A DNA stretch of 64,000 bases from Rubidibacter lacunae KORDI 51-2 (GTDB lineage: Bacteria > Cyanobacteriota > Cyanobacteriia > Cyanobacteriales > Rubidibacteraceae): positions 143,502 to 207,501 of the forward strand of contig NZ_ASSJ01000004.1 of NCBI RefSeq assembly GCF_000473895.1, given 5' to 3'. This document shows, piece by piece, positions 1 to 9,629 of this stretch. The position numbers were made by a program, and so were the translations under genes. Every line of letters starts with the position of its first letter. Position 1 is the first letter of the stretch. The notes beneath the pieces were generated by a model that saw nothing but the letters and a program-made list of their open reading frames with translations, was not told the DNA's origin and did not search any database.

Positions 1-1942
1 CCGTGGCAACCCCCGCATAGGATTCGACGAGAGCGAGGCAGATTGTAGCTTTCTCGACCCAACGCTGGCGCTCGCGCTCCGATGCCAGCGCTAATACTCG
101 CGCGAAGCAGGCTTGGGCACGCTCCAGCTCCCACAAGTCGATGCAGTAGAGCCCGACGCTAAGGTGCGAGTCGAGTTCGAGGGATTCCAGGCGGTAGCGC
201 TCCAAGCGATCGTCGGGGTCGAGGGCGGCTATGCTTCGGTATGCGATCGCGATCGCGGTTTCTTGAGCGGCGATTGCAGTGCGGACGTGCCCTGAAATCC
301 AATACAGGTCGCCGAGGAGGTCGTGCAGTTCGGCGCGATAGCGCGGGGAGCGGACGCGATCGAGCCCGATTTCGAGGGCGTCGAGCACCGGTTGCAGCAA
401 GCCCATGCGGTAGAGCGTGCTGCCCAGCGGCAAGTGCTGCTGCCAGCGGTTGACGCGGCTGGTAAGAATCGTGCGGGCGACGGCTTCCCAATCGTCGATC
501 GCGCGGTAGTGGTAGGTGGCTTCCCAGGCGGCGATGGCGTCTTCCACCGAGGCGATCTGCACTACGCGATCGCTCCAGTAAGCGGCAAGGTGACGCTGGG
601 TCGGCTCCCAATCGTCGCTGGCCCGCAGGCGGAACAGGGCTTCGGCTCGCATCGACGGGTGCAACCAGTAATCGCCGCAAGCGAACTCTACTAAGGAGCG
701 GTTGCAGAGCGCGGCAATCGCGCCCCGTCGCAGGTGGGGCGGTACATCCCACAACAATGCCAGGAGCGCTGCTACCGGCACGGCGGGTACATCCTGAAAG
801 CGAAGCGCGCCGAGGCGATACAGCAAGCGATAAGCCTCCGCATCTAATGACTTGAGGCGATCGCATTGACTGGCGATCAAGTTCTTGAGACTGGTTTCGC
901 CCAGCGGGTCGCCGCCGATCGCCTGCCAGTACGCATCGAGGTCGCCGCCAAAATCTTCCCGGGCAGTGCCGCTGAGAATGCCCATGGCTTTGGCATTGCC
1001 GCCGTAGGTTGCGTGAGTTTCAGCAAGCGTGGCGTCGCAGGCCGTCACGACATTCAACTGAAAAAACTGCTGCCACGCCGCGCGATCCAGCCCCGGCAGG
1101 CGGAGGTGTGCAACGTCGAGATTCGGCTCGCAGAGGCGATCGCGACTGGTCAACACCGTCAGCGATCGCGTTGTCGCCTCGGCCAACACCCGCAACAGCT
1201 CGCCATAGGCCCGGTGCGGAGCGATGAAGCGCCCGTAGCGGTCGAGTACCGGTTCGAGGTTGTCGATCAGGATGCCGATACGTCGCGTTTGTACCTGCCG
1301 TCGCAGCCGCCCGAGGGCGATCCCGAACTCGCCGCCGGGCTCTTCGTGAAAGTCGCGCTGCAGCCATTCCGCCACGATACTTTCGGCCGCGACCGCGTTC
1401 GCCGTTTCCTTGGCTACTAGCAACTCCAACACGCCCGCGATCTCTCCGGCCGCTTGACGCGATCGCAAATAATGCCGCGCCAGCGTGGTTTTGCCGACAC
1501 CGCCTTTGCCGTGGATGACGACGAGTTTGGATTGCCGGCAGAGCGCATCTAGATGCGCGATCGCTCCGCCCCGCCCGACAAATGCCTGCCCGACAGATGC
1601 CTGCCCGAAAACATTTGCTGCAGGGTCGGACGCGAGGTCGGCTCCGAGCGGAGCGGGCGAGATCGGAACCGCTGTCGGAACGGATGCCCGCGATCGCTGG
1701 AGGGCAGCGCGGAAATTACTCTTAGTCACGCGATCGCCCAGCACCTGCGAGAGCTGTCGCCAGAGATCTGCAGCCGTGTCTTTAACATGACCTTCCGTGC
1801 AGCCGTAGCTGTCGGCAATGTCGAGATAGCGCTGCTGCTGCCAGACCTGCCGGACGATCGTGCGCTGCAGGTCGCTGAGGGCCCGCCCTACCTGTTGGCG
1901 GTAGAGTGCTTCCGTCAGAGTTAACGCAGCTTCTGCATCCAT
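1..1942 (-). CDS. STAND-type NTPase with N-terminal HTH-like domain (3' end outside window)
   Basis: Reading the reverse strand from an ATG at 1942 gives one open frame that runs off the window edge, so at least 647 residues are present and the C-terminus is missing. Residues ~1-80 are rich in Leu/Arg/Gln and look like the helix-turn-helix domain that precedes NB-ARC ATPases in many cyanobacteria (vWA-MoxR-associated type, named from memory). A Walker A motif, HGKGGVGKTT, lies near residue 150, and a Walker B-like IGILIDN about 75 residues later. The rest is helical and repeat-like (TPR-like), typical of STAND sensors. Such proteins act as signalling or conflict switches; no effector domain is visible in the part seen. 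SD-like GAGGGA precedes the start. The family is fairly sure, the role is not. Confidence 0.75.
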   Translation of the reverse strand, partial: MDAEAALTLTEALYRQQVGRALSDLQRTIVRQVWQQQRYLDIADSYGCTEGHVKDTAADLWRQLSQVLGDRVTKSNFRAALQRSRASVPTAVPISPAPLGADLASDPAANVFGQASVGQAFVGRGGAIAHLDALCRQSKLVVIHGKGGVGKTTLARHYLRSRQAAGEIAGVLELLVAKETANAVAAESIVAEWLQRDFHEEPGGEFGIALGRLRRQVQTRRIGILIDNLEPVLDRYGRFIAPHRAYGELLRVLAEATTRSLTVLTSRDRLCEPNLDVAHLRLPGLDRAAWQQFFQLNVVTACDATLAETHATYGGNAKAMGILSGTAREDFGGDLDAYWQAIGGDPLGETSLKNLIASQCDRLKSLDAEAYRLLYRLGALRFQDVPAVPVAALLALLWDVPPHLRRGAIAALCNRSLVEFACGDYWLHPSMRAEALFRLRASDDWEPTQRHLAAYWSDRVVQIASVEDAIAAWEATYHYRAIDDWEAVARTILTSRVNRWQQHLPLGSTLYRMGLLQPVLDALEIGLDRVRSPRYRAELHDLLGDLYWISGHVRTAIAAQETAIAIAYRSIAALDPDDRLERYRLESLELDSHLSVGLYCIDLWELERAQACFARVLALASERERQRWVEKATICLALVESYAGVAT

Positions 1943-2010
1943 GGGCGCTCGTCGTTCCCTCAACGCGATTGTCTTTGCGACCGAGCGACGACTGCAAGAC
2001 GAGCGCGACC

Positions 2011-2661
2011 TCAACGGGCGGCAAGCGAGTGCTGGCGGCGCATCTCGCGCAGGACGTCTGCTGGATTGATATAGCGATCGGCGTACTTCAATCCCCAATG
2101 TAAGTGCGGTCCCGTCGAGCGCCCGCTAGTCCCGACGCGTCCGATGCGTGCAGACGTGGGCACGTGCTGGCCGATGTGGATTTGGATGCCGCCTGCTGGA
2201 TCGAGCAACACCGGACCGTTGGGCGTGCGCTGCACCGACCCCTGCATGTGGCAGTAAATGTGCTGCCACTGCCCGGACTGCACGACAACCATCGTGCCGC
2301 AGGCAGTATGGTCCGAGAGTTCCACGACCTTTCCCGCCCACCAATTGCGAATGTAACTGCCCATGGGAGCGGCGATGTCGAGACCGTTGTGAAATTGCCA
2401 GCGCCCGGTGACCGGATTGACGCGATTCCCGAACGGTGACGTGTAGCGCTGAAAATTTTCCACGGGAAACGATGCCTGTAGCCAGCCTCCGTTCGCCGTA
2501 TCCGTCACCGCTACTGCAGCCCGAACTCGATACAGCTCGACCGTTGCGGCCGACCCGGCGAGCCCGAGCGCACCCAGTGCTAACCAGCTCAACCACGCCG
2601 CCGATCGAATCGGACCGAGCCAGCAGCGGGTGCAGCCGGCCGTGCTGTCGCGATCGCCCAT
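2011..2661 (-). CDS. M23-family metallopeptidase (LytM/peptidoglycan endopeptidase type)
   Basis: A 216-residue protein with an N-terminal membrane or signal segment (residues ~20-40) followed by a single peptidase M23 domain. The zinc-binding signatures are present: HNGLDIA (first His and Asp) and HLHW near residue 190. Members cleave peptide cross-bridges of peptidoglycan in the periplasm and take part in cell separation or wall remodelling. AGGAG lies five bases before the ATG, which fixes the start. It lies upstream of the STAND gene on the same strand, but the 68 bp gap and unrelated function give no firm operon argument. It lacks the coiled coil of EnvC-like regulators, so it is probably an enzyme rather than an amidase activator. 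Confidence 0.88.
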   Translation of the reverse strand: MGDRDSTAGCTRCWLGPIRSAAWLSWLALGALGLAGSAATVELYRVRAAVAVTDTANGGWLQASFPVENFQRYTSPFGNRVNPVTGRWQFHNGLDIAAPMGSYIRNWWAGKVVELSDHTACGTMVVVQSGQWQHIYCHMQGSVQRTPNGPVLLDPAGGIQIHIGQHVPTSARIGRVGTSGRSTGPHLHWGLKYADRYINPADVLREMRRQHSLAAR

Positions 2662-2845
2662 GAAAACTCCTCACGCCCCTCAAGACGTACGCCATCAGTA
2701 TGCCCCGAGGCGTTCTAGTAGTTTGCAGTTCCCAAACCCTACAGGGCGATTGCGCGCAAGTCCAAACAAATGTTCACAGAAACACTGAAACTTTCTTAGA
2801 ATTATTATTACGAAATCTTAACAATCGGACCGGGACGGCACCACC

Positions 2846-4456
2846 ATGCCAGCAGCAAAGCGGCAACGGGCGATCGCGATCGGCGGCGGCATTGGCGGAC
2901 TAACGGCCGGCGCGCTGCTGGCCAAACGCGGTTGGGATGTCACCGTTTACGATCGGGCACTCGTGCCAGGGGGGTGTGCTTCAACGTTTAAGCGACGTGG
3001 CTTTACTTTTGATGTGGGCGCGACGCAAGTTGCTGGGCTCGAACCCGGGGGCATCCACCACCGCATCTTTGCCGAACTCGGCATCGAGCTACCGGCCGCA
3101 ACCCCGTGCGATCCGGCTTGTGCGGTCTTTTTGCCAGGCGAGTCCGAACCGATTAACGTCTGGCGCGACCCCGAGCGCTGGGAAGCCGAGCGCCAGCGGC
3201 AATTTCCGGGCAGCGAGCCGTTTTGGCAACTGCTCGCGCGCTTGTTCGACGCCAGCTGGCGTTTCCAAACCCGCGATCCGGTTTTGCCACCCCGCAATCT
3301 GTGGGACGCGTGGCAGCTGGTCGCGGCCGTGCGACCCGATACTCTCGCGACCGTGCCCTTTGCCCTGGCAACTGTCGGCGATGCCCTACATCTATATGGA
3401 CTGGCTGGCGATCGCCGCCTGCGGACGTTTTTGGACATGCAGCTCAAGCTCTACTCCCAGGTGAGTGCGGCGGAAACAGCGCTGCTTTATGCAGCAACGG
3501 CACTGGGCGTTTCGCAAGCGCCGCGCGGTCTGTTCCACCTGCAAGGCAGCATGCAGGTGCTGAGCGATCGCCTGGTTGCGGCCCTGGAAAAATACGGCGG
3601 TCGGCTTTGCCTGCGCCACACCGTCGAGCGCGTGCATATCGATGGCGTGCGGGTAACAGGCGTAACGGTGTGCGATCGGCGAACGGGTGCAACGCGGAAC
3701 GAATCGGCTGACGAAGTCGTTGCTAACGTCACGGTGGGGAATTTGCTGCAGCTGCTCGGACGACGCGATCGCCCCCGTAGCGCCCCGTCTCGATCGCGAT
3801 TCGACTCCGCTCGCACGCTTGCAGCTCTGGCTGCGGAGCTGCAACTGCGCGGCTACGAGCGGCGCGTTGACAAACTGCCGACACCATCCGGTGGGTTTGT
3901 GATTTACCTCGGCGTCGAACAACGCGCGATTCCCGAAGGGTGCCCGCCGCATCTGCAATTCCTATACGACTACGACGGGCCTGTTGCCGAGCAAAACACC
4001 TTGTTCGTCTCGGTCAGCAAACCCGGTGACGGTCGCGCCCCCGACGGCAAAGCCACGATCGTCGCGTCGTCTTTCGTCGAGGCGGCACCCTGGTGGTGCG
4101 GTTCGCAGGCCGATTACGAGCAGCGCAAGCAGTCGTTCTGCGACAACGCGCTCGCGCGCCTGGGCGACTATTTCCACCTCGATGCAGAGGCGATCGTCCA
4201 CCAGGAATCCGCTACACCGCGAACGTTCCAACACTTCACCGCCCGCGAGTTCGGGTATGTAGGTGGGGTTGGGCAACGCCTTGCGACCTTCGGGCCATTT
4301 GGCTTTGCCACGCGCACGCCCGTCCGCCATCTTTGGCTTGTTGGCGACTCGGTGCATCCCGGTGAAGGTACGGCGGGTGTCAGTTACTCAGCGCTGACTG
4401 TCGTCCGACAGATCGAAGCGCTCGCCAGCCGAGGCAAGCCGCGTCTAAACCGATAG
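2846..4456 (+). CDS. crtD: Carotenoid C-3',4' desaturase CrtD-like flavoprotein
   Basis: A 536-residue FAD protein of the CrtI/CRTISO superfamily. The N-terminal dinucleotide-binding motif is GGGIGGLTAGALLAKRG, followed by the desaturase block GGCASTFKRRGFTFDVG. A C-terminal FAD-contact block includes WLVGDSVHPGEGTAGVS. The block DVGATQVAGLEPGG and overall length match the cyanobacterial CrtD family (slr1293 type), which introduces the 3',4' double bond during myxoxanthophyll synthesis. CRTISO (CrtH) is the nearest alternative, but the N-terminal block fits CrtD better from memory. It is transcribed divergently from the M23 peptidase across ~185 bp that presumably hold both promoters. Confidence 0.85.
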   Translation: MPAAKRQRAIAIGGGIGGLTAGALLAKRGWDVTVYDRALVPGGCASTFKRRGFTFDVGATQVAGLEPGGIHHRIFAELGIELPAATPCDPACAVFLPGESEPINVWRDPERWEAERQRQFPGSEPFWQLLARLFDASWRFQTRDPVLPPRNLWDAWQLVAAVRPDTLATVPFALATVGDALHLYGLAGDRRLRTFLDMQLKLYSQVSAAETALLYAATALGVSQAPRGLFHLQGSMQVLSDRLVAALEKYGGRLCLRHTVERVHIDGVRVTGVTVCDRRTGATRNESADEVVANVTVGNLLQLLGRRDRPRSAPSRSRFDSARTLAALAAELQLRGYERRVDKLPTPSGGFVIYLGVEQRAIPEGCPPHLQFLYDYDGPVAEQNTLFVSVSKPGDGRAPDGKATIVASSFVEAAPWWCGSQADYEQRKQSFCDNALARLGDYFHLDAEAIVHQESATPRTFQHFTAREFGYVGGVGQRLATFGPFGFATRTPVRHLWLVGDSVHPGEGTAGVSYSALTVVRQIEALASRGKPRLNR

Positions 4457-4485
4457 TTCCATTGGCCCCTGGGTTCAGACTAGGG

Positions 4486-4600
4486 TCTCGAACTCGACGA
4501 GCGCTGCCGTTGCCACCTGAAACCCACCAACGACTCGTGGACAATTGACGAAACCTACCTGACAGTCAAAGGCAAGGATCGCTCCCTGTGGCGGAAGGTT
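4486..4600 (+). pseudogene. Remnant of an IS6-family (IS240/IS26-like) transposase
   Basis: Just after crtD a short forward-strand frame translates to HLKPTNDSWTIDETYLTVKG. This matches the start of the DDE catalytic core of IS6-family transposases, whose usual form is W-x-V-D-E-T-Y-x-K-V-K-G followed by W-x-Y-L-Y-R-A-V-D; here the continuation is already degenerate. About 35 recognisable codons remain, with no start and no rest of the gene, so it is a dead scrap. It sits in the 187 bp between the convergent crtD and rsmB genes. Confidence 0.7.
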
Positions 4601-4643
4601 GCAACCCTGTTCCGCGACCGACTCAGGCTCGTAGCCATAGCGC

Positions 4644-5996
4644 TTATTCCGCGCGCTGCAGGCGCGCCAGAAAAAAACCGTCCATGTTGCGATCGCACGG
4701 CAAGATCTTCACCCAGCCTTCAGGAGCGATAAACGGGGCGGCGGGGTTGTCATCCGGGGGGGGCTGAAGTTGCCAGTGGGGGTGGCGCTCGCAGAAGATC
4801 GCGATCGCGTCATCGTTTTCAGCCGGATGCACGGTGCAGGTAGCGTAAACCAAGATGCCGCCGGGTTTAACCCAGGTTGCGGCAGCGGCGAGTAACTCGA
4901 CTTGCAGGGCTGCCAATTCCACACTCGCCTCGGGCGACTGCCGCCAGCGGAGGTCGGCCCGCCGGTGCAGCGTGCCCAAGCCCGAACAGGGTGCGTCGAC
5001 CAAAACGCGATCGACCGAACCGGGCGCGATTTCGCTTAGGGTTTCGGTGGCGCGGAAGTCGCCGGTAGCGACGCGGATGCTACCCAACCGCAGGCGCGCG
5101 GCGTTGGCTTCGACTTTTCGCAAGCGCCGGGCGTCGCGATCGCAGGCCCACACTGTCCCGCGATCGCCCATCAACTCGGCAATGTGGGTGGTTTTGCCGC
5201 CAGGTGCCGCACAGGCATCGACGATGGTTTCCTCGGGTTGCGGGTCGAGGAAGTGCGCGGCCAGCTGCGCGCCCGCATCCTGCACCGACCACCACCCGCC
5301 CTCGAACCCCGGTAGCAAGCGGATGTCGCCCGCCCCCCGCAGGCGCAGTGCTTGGGGCAGCCCCGGGACGCGATCGCTCTTCACGCCGCGCGCGTCTAGG
5401 GCGGCGGCAACGCCACTGGGGGTGCTGCGGAGCAGGTTGACGCGCAAATCCAGCGTCGGCGGGCGGTCGAACCAGGCGCACAGGCGTTCGGCGGTCTCCA
5501 ACCCGTGTTGGTCCCGCCACAACTGCACGATCCAGTCGGGAAAGCTATATAGCGTCCCCAGCCGCGCGATCGCGTCGTCGGGTAGGGGCAGCGGATCGCC
5601 TTGCTTGCCGCACTGACGCAGGTAGCTACGCAGCATGCCGTTGACGACCCCGGACAGTTTGCCGAGCCCACAGGTTTTTGCCAGTTCGACGCTCGTGTTT
5701 ACGGCCGTCGCGCCCGGCACGCGATCGAGGTAGCGCAGTTGATATAACCCCAGATGCAGCACGCGGCGCAAGTCGGGCGGTTGCTTGGCAGCCGGGAGCT
5801 TGCCAAGCCAGTCAATTGCCGCATCGAGGGTGCGTTGTCGCCGCACGCAGCCGTAGACCAGCTCGCAGGTCAAGCCGCGATCGCTGCCGGTCAGCTCGGA
5901 GACGCGCAGGGCGCGATCGAGGGCAATGTCGGGATAGGCCCCGTGGCGGTCGATGTCTTCAAGGGCGCGGAAAGCAACGAAGCGGGCGGTATCCAT
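4644..5996 (-). CDS. rsmB: 16S rRNA (cytosine-967-C5) methyltransferase RsmB
   Basis: A 450-residue protein from the ATG at 5996. The frame stays open for over 200 codons further upstream, but that part only shadows the next gene, and the sequence after this ATG begins exactly where RsmB proteins begin (ARFVAFRALEDIDRHGAYPD). An N-terminal NusB-like RNA-binding domain (~1-140) is followed by a Rossmann methyltransferase domain. It has the SAM loop DACAAPGGKTTH, motif IV DAPCSGLGTL and motif VI YATCTVHPAEN. The two cysteines (PCSG and TCT) are the release and catalytic residues. It methylates C967 of 16S rRNA before subunit assembly. Confidence 0.9.
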   Translation of the reverse strand: MDTARFVAFRALEDIDRHGAYPDIALDRALRVSELTGSDRGLTCELVYGCVRRQRTLDAAIDWLGKLPAAKQPPDLRRVLHLGLYQLRYLDRVPGATAVNTSVELAKTCGLGKLSGVVNGMLRSYLRQCGKQGDPLPLPDDAIARLGTLYSFPDWIVQLWRDQHGLETAERLCAWFDRPPTLDLRVNLLRSTPSGVAAALDARGVKSDRVPGLPQALRLRGAGDIRLLPGFEGGWWSVQDAGAQLAAHFLDPQPEETIVDACAAPGGKTTHIAELMGDRGTVWACDRDARRLRKVEANAARLRLGSIRVATGDFRATETLSEIAPGSVDRVLVDAPCSGLGTLHRRADLRWRQSPEASVELAALQVELLAAAATWVKPGGILVYATCTVHPAENDDAIAIFCERHPHWQLQPPPDDNPAAPFIAPEGWVKILPCDRNMDGFFLARLQRAE

Positions 5997-6066
5997 GCAG
6001 GCAGCGATAGGCGACAGATCTGCCAGTATAGCCGCGCGCTCTGCCGCGATCGCTTGCACTTCCGTA

Positions 6067-7257
6067 TCAGGAAGGCGGGTCGCTGCCGGGCGAATGGCGG
6101 CGCTCGACGATTGTCCCCTCGACAATGTGGTAGCCCCACTCGGGATGAGCGGCAATTTGCCTGGCAACCATCGTCTTGCCCATGGGCTGTCGATAGGTGG
6201 CGCGTAATGTCTCGAGGTCGGGTACGTGGGCGCTATGGGCAGCAGCATTACTCGGAGCGATTGCGGCCGGGGGCGAGCCGGCCGGCTCGGTCGGTTCCAG
6301 AGCACTGGCACCGTTAGCAGCGGCGAGCTTAGCCATAACGCTTGCTTTGGTGACCGGCGCGCGATCGGTAAAGGATGGTGGGAGATACGGGGTCGATACG
6401 CCGCGCGATCGCGCGGACAGAGCTTCGTCGGCCAGGCGATCGCATTTGCGCAAAAAGCCGTCCCACAGATCTCGTCCGCGAACGGGATCGCGCAACTCGC
6501 TCCGCGCCCGCGCCAGCGCCGACTCGAGTGGCTCCCCTTTGGCGGTGAAATATCGCACGCGCTCTTCTTCAAAGGCTGGGTAGGGGACGCCGGACTCGAC
6601 TTCCCACTCGCGAGCAATTTGCTGGCTCGCGCCCAATGGCTCCCCGGCAACAAACTCGTCCCAGAATGGCGAGATCAGCCCTTTGGTCATGCCATCAACG
6701 ACGGCAAAAGTCCACCCCGACGGCCGCGAGATACCCTGCTGCACGGCGTAATCCAACAAAGCACGTTGGAATGCTTCTAACTGCTCTTGCGACTCCCAGG
6801 GACCGCTGAAGCGATAGTCCGGGGTGACGCTGACGGTGCGTTGACGGCCGCGAGCCGGGAAATGCGGGTCGCTCGTCGCCGTCGTTGCTGATGTGGCCGC
6901 GCGCAGCGGACTCTCCACCGAAGATGGGACGTTACCGAGGACTCCTTCTAGTGCCTCGAAATTGGGAGCGTACTCCCAGAGATCGCCGGAACCTTGTAGC
7001 GGTCGGGCCACGAGCAATTCGCGTTGGGTGAGTTGCAAGCGCGCGTATTCTTGCTCGCGCGGTGTCAAGCCGGTAGCCGTGCGGAGCGTTTCGGTTGTCA
7101 CGACAACCATACCGTTCGGCTCCTGCGATTGTCGGCGACACAACTCCAAATACAGCACTGACGCAACGACGCCCCCGATCGCGCTGGCTAGCTGCGGATA
7201 ATACGTCGCAGCAGACCCAAAATAATGCCAGAAGGTAGGCGATCGCATCATCGACAA
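6067..7257 (-). CDS. Hypothetical protein with winged-helix-like N-terminus
   Basis: A 396-residue protein I do not recognise. Residues ~1-90 (LYLELCRRQ, then TTETLRTATGLTPREQEYARLQL) have the spacing of a winged-helix DNA-binding domain as seen in plasmid or phage replication proteins. Residues ~110-150 are Ser/Thr-rich linker. Residues ~155-300 are helical and rich in Trp and Arg. Residues ~300-350 are an Ala/Pro-rich linker, and a short charged block ends the protein. It precedes rsmB by 70 bp on the same strand, so co-transcription is possible. Its GC content and HIP1 sites match its neighbours, giving no sign of recent transfer. DNA binding is inference only. Confidence 0.6.
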   Translation of the reverse strand: MSMMRSPTFWHYFGSAATYYPQLASAIGGVVASVLYLELCRRQSQEPNGMVVVTTETLRTATGLTPREQEYARLQLTQRELLVARPLQGSGDLWEYAPNFEALEGVLGNVPSSVESPLRAATSATTATSDPHFPARGRQRTVSVTPDYRFSGPWESQEQLEAFQRALLDYAVQQGISRPSGWTFAVVDGMTKGLISPFWDEFVAGEPLGASQQIAREWEVESGVPYPAFEEERVRYFTAKGEPLESALARARSELRDPVRGRDLWDGFLRKCDRLADEALSARSRGVSTPYLPPSFTDRAPVTKASVMAKLAAANGASALEPTEPAGSPPAAIAPSNAAAHSAHVPDLETLRATYRQPMGKTMVARQIAAHPEWGYHIVEGTIVERRHSPGSDPPS

Positions 7258-7411
7258 ACAATTCGCGAGGACAAACGGTTGGGAGAGTTCTTCAATACAA
7301 GCTTGTTGGGCGCGTTGCGGTTACTTGCAATCGCGTGACAGATGCAGTCGGCACCGATACCAGCCGTCTAACCTGACGCGATCGCCGCGCTGGCTGGCAA
7401 GTTCGCCCGCG

Positions 7412-8092
7412 CTACTCGCGCAGGACGTATCCGACTCCGCGTACGGTTTGGATTATGCGCTTCTCGCCATCGGCTTCCAGTTTGAGGCGGAGGTAGCGGA
7501 TGTAGACTTCGATGATATTCGAGTCGCCAACGAAGTCGTAGCCCCATACCCGCTCGATGATTTGGTCGCGGGTGAGAACCTGGCGCGGGTGCGATAGCAG
7601 ATATTCCAGCAAGTCGAATTCCTTCGCGGTCAATTCGATGCTGCGCGCGCCGCGATACACCTCGCGCGTGCTGGTGTTCAAGTGTAAATCGGTAAACTCC
7701 AGGACGTCAGTTTCCTCTTCCTGAGTGCGGCGCAGGTGCGCGCGGATGCGGGCAAACAGCTCTTCAATGCTGAAGGGTTTGACGACATAATCATCGGCAC
7801 CAGCGTCGAGTCCCGCCACGCGATCGCTCACGTCATCTTTGGCGGTCAGCAACACGATCGGGACCTTATTGCTCGTCATGCGCAGGCGACGGCAAATCTC
7901 CAAGCCCGATACGCCCGGCAGCATCCAATCGAGGACTACGAGGTCGGGGTTGGCTTCTCGGGCAGCTGCCAGACCCGCTAATCCATCGCTAGCGACCACG
8001 ACTTCATAGCCTTCATATTTCAGCTCCAGCTCGATAAAGTGCGCGAGCTTAACCTCGTCCTCGACAACCAGAATCTTGGCAGGCGGTGTCAT
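7412..8092 (-). CDS. OmpR/PhoB-family response regulator
   Basis: 226 residues from the internal ATG at 8092, which places ILVVEDE six residues from the start. The frame is open 20 codons upstream, but those residues are not receiver-like. The receiver has the acidic pair in VEDE, phospho-acceptor Asp in [10 protein letters not shown], Thr in LLTAKD and Lys in VVKPF, so it is canonical. The C-terminal winged helix ends in [19 protein letters not shown] sequence (here RIIQ). The best remembered relatives are cyanobacterial ManR/slr1837-type regulators, but I cannot separate these from other paralogues. No kinase gene is adjacent. The gene upstream on the same strand overlaps its first 44 bases. 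Confidence 0.88.
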   Translation of the reverse strand: MTPPAKILVVEDEVKLAHFIELELKYEGYEVVVASDGLAGLAAAREANPDLVVLDWMLPGVSGLEICRRLRMTSNKVPIVLLTAKDDVSDRVAGLDAGADDYVVKPFSIEELFARIRAHLRRTQEEETDVLEFTDLHLNTSTREVYRGARSIELTAKEFDLLEYLLSHPRQVLTRDQIIERVWGYDFVGDSNIIEVYIRYLRLKLEADGEKRIIQTVRGVGYVLRE

Positions 8093-9293
8093 CGTCGGCG
8101 CGATTGAAACTGTTTCCCCCAATGCTATCGCGAATTTTTTTGAGCGCTGCACGAGCGGGCGATCGCGCGCTCAGCGGTTGACTATGCGGTTGCTGTGGCG
8201 ATCGGAAAGCAGCTGTTGCGGTCCTGTCAACTTCAACACCAGAAGCCGCGCCTCCACCCGCAGCTGCCACCATGTGGATGACGTACTGCTTGTACTCGGG
8301 AGTTACTTCCTGCCAGACTGCTTGCAGTATGGATGCACTGAAAAAAGCGGCGCCAACAGGAGGGAAAATCAGCACGACAGTTGTCACGAGCCCGGCCGTC
8401 AGAGCCTGAGGTCCCACTATCGCCACACCTTCCTCCAGAGATACGTCTCCTTTCAGAAGTTCGATTAAAACCTGCACGGCCTCCGCCCCCACCATAATCC
8501 CCAATGTGACAAAAGCGTTACCTCTCAAAAGCCGCTGCAAGAGCTTGATTGCGACCCCCCGCACGAATCCGCTGTTAAGTGCATCTAGCGCATTCCGCTG
8601 AAACGTCTGAATCCGCTCTGGTGCCAGTTCCTCTTCTCCACGGCAATAGGCACCAACCAACTCGATTCCATTCAGAAGCGCCGAGATCGTGACATTTACC
8701 GTAGCTCCAACAACTCCTCCACTGACGGCTTCTCCTCCAAGCGCTGCCACTTCAATAAACTGCGCGGCTAAGTAAGGGTTACCGGCTACCCACTTTGCTG
8801 TCTCGATATCGATCGGGGCGCTCCGAACGCCATCCACTTCAATAACAACCTCTGTTCCTGGGATGCCCTCGTTAGCCGCATCCGTCACGAGCTTCTGTCC
8901 CCGATAGTTTCCTCCGCGAGCGTTCCGCGATACATACTCTGCGCTACCGACCTTTGCCTGGACCTCAGCAATAGTTCGACCGATGGCATCAGTTACGTAT
9001 ATATCTGGCTCATTCTTTATTCCCTTAGCTGGGATTTGCCAAGCGCGGCTTTCAGACCCACTCAAGCTAGCTTTGATGTTGTACCCAATTACCTGTAGGT
9101 GCTCGAATGCGAATCCAAACGCGTTGGTATTCTGGGTAATCGCTCCAGCCCCGGTTACCAAGCCCGCGCCGCGCTCGATCAGTGTGTGTGCCCCATCCGT
9201 TGCAGCGTTCGCAGCCGTTGTAATGTTCTGGGTAAGGCGTGGAACAAGACCGTCCGTAACGTTTTTCAGATAATTCCAGTGACTCGTGCTCAT
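8049..9293 (-). CDS. Hypothetical protein: possible PD-(D/E)XK-like nuclease domain plus hydrophobic segments
   Basis: A 414-residue protein not assigned to a named family. Residues ~60-165 contain Glu64, then EPDIYV (Asp97) and, 12 residues later, AEVQAKVG (Glu110, Gln112, Lys114). That D...QxK spacing resembles Mrr-type members of the PD-(D/E)XK nuclease fold. Residues ~180-210, 259-280 and 288-326 are hydrophobic and could be membrane segments. The final ~45 residues are Ser/Pro/Ala-rich, and the last ~15 merely translate the neighbouring regulator's 5' end in another frame. HIP1 sites are sparse inside it compared with its neighbours, which suggests acquisition. Nuclease function is inferred from motif spacing only. 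Confidence 0.6.
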   Translation of the reverse strand: MSTSHWNYLKNVTDGLVPRLTQNITTAANAATDGAHTLIERGAGLVTGAGAITQNTNAFGFAFEHLQVIGYNIKASLSGSESRAWQIPAKGIKNEPDIYVTDAIGRTIAEVQAKVGSAEYVSRNARGGNYRGQKLVTDAANEGIPGTEVVIEVDGVRSAPIDIETAKWVAGNPYLAAQFIEVAALGGEAVSGGVVGATVNVTISALLNGIELVGAYCRGEEELAPERIQTFQRNALDALNSGFVRGVAIKLLQRLLRGNAFVTLGIMVGAEAVQVLIELLKGDVSLEEGVAIVGPQALTAGLVTTVVLIFPPVGAAFFSASILQAVWQEVTPEYKQYVIHMVAAAGGGAASGVEVDRTATAAFRSPQQPHSQPLSARSPARAALKKIRDSIGGNSFNRADDDTACQDSGCRGRG

Positions 9294-9629
9294 CCCGAGA
9301 TAAAACGCATGCAGGACATTCTCCGAGAAAATCTTTCGCGTCCTGGTGACCTAAGTCAACATTCGTGGTGATGCGCGAGCTTCTCGTGCGCGTTCTTATA
9401 TCCTTTTCTCGCTTGCAAACACATGACTTAGACGCACCGCTCGAGTTGACTGGCTGAGGACCAGAGCCGGAGTGAAACACGGGGGCACCGGGTTGCTGTC
9501 CGTCACCTCAAATGGTCGAACGGGCGGAGGGGGCCGGACTGGAGGGGAAGTTCTCTTGATTCAGATTCGTATCGCACCTTCCAGGAACTCCCCAGAGGTT
9601 TTTACTGCAGGGAACACTAGGCGATCGCC

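Noticed and set aside
866..1420. Forward-strand 184-residue open frame, and similar frames at 113-694 and 1485-1924
   Set aside because: They run antisense to the clear NB-ARC coding frame, carry no motif, and result from GC-rich codon structure on the other strand.
5997..6653. N-terminal extension of RsmB to 669 residues
   Set aside because: The extension is the frame-shadow of the neighbouring 396-residue gene and has no conserved sequence; RsmB proteins begin at the ATG at 5996.
9067..9480. 137-residue reverse frame before the nuclease-like gene
   Set aside because: It overlaps the better supported 414-residue frame and lacks motifs and coding composition.
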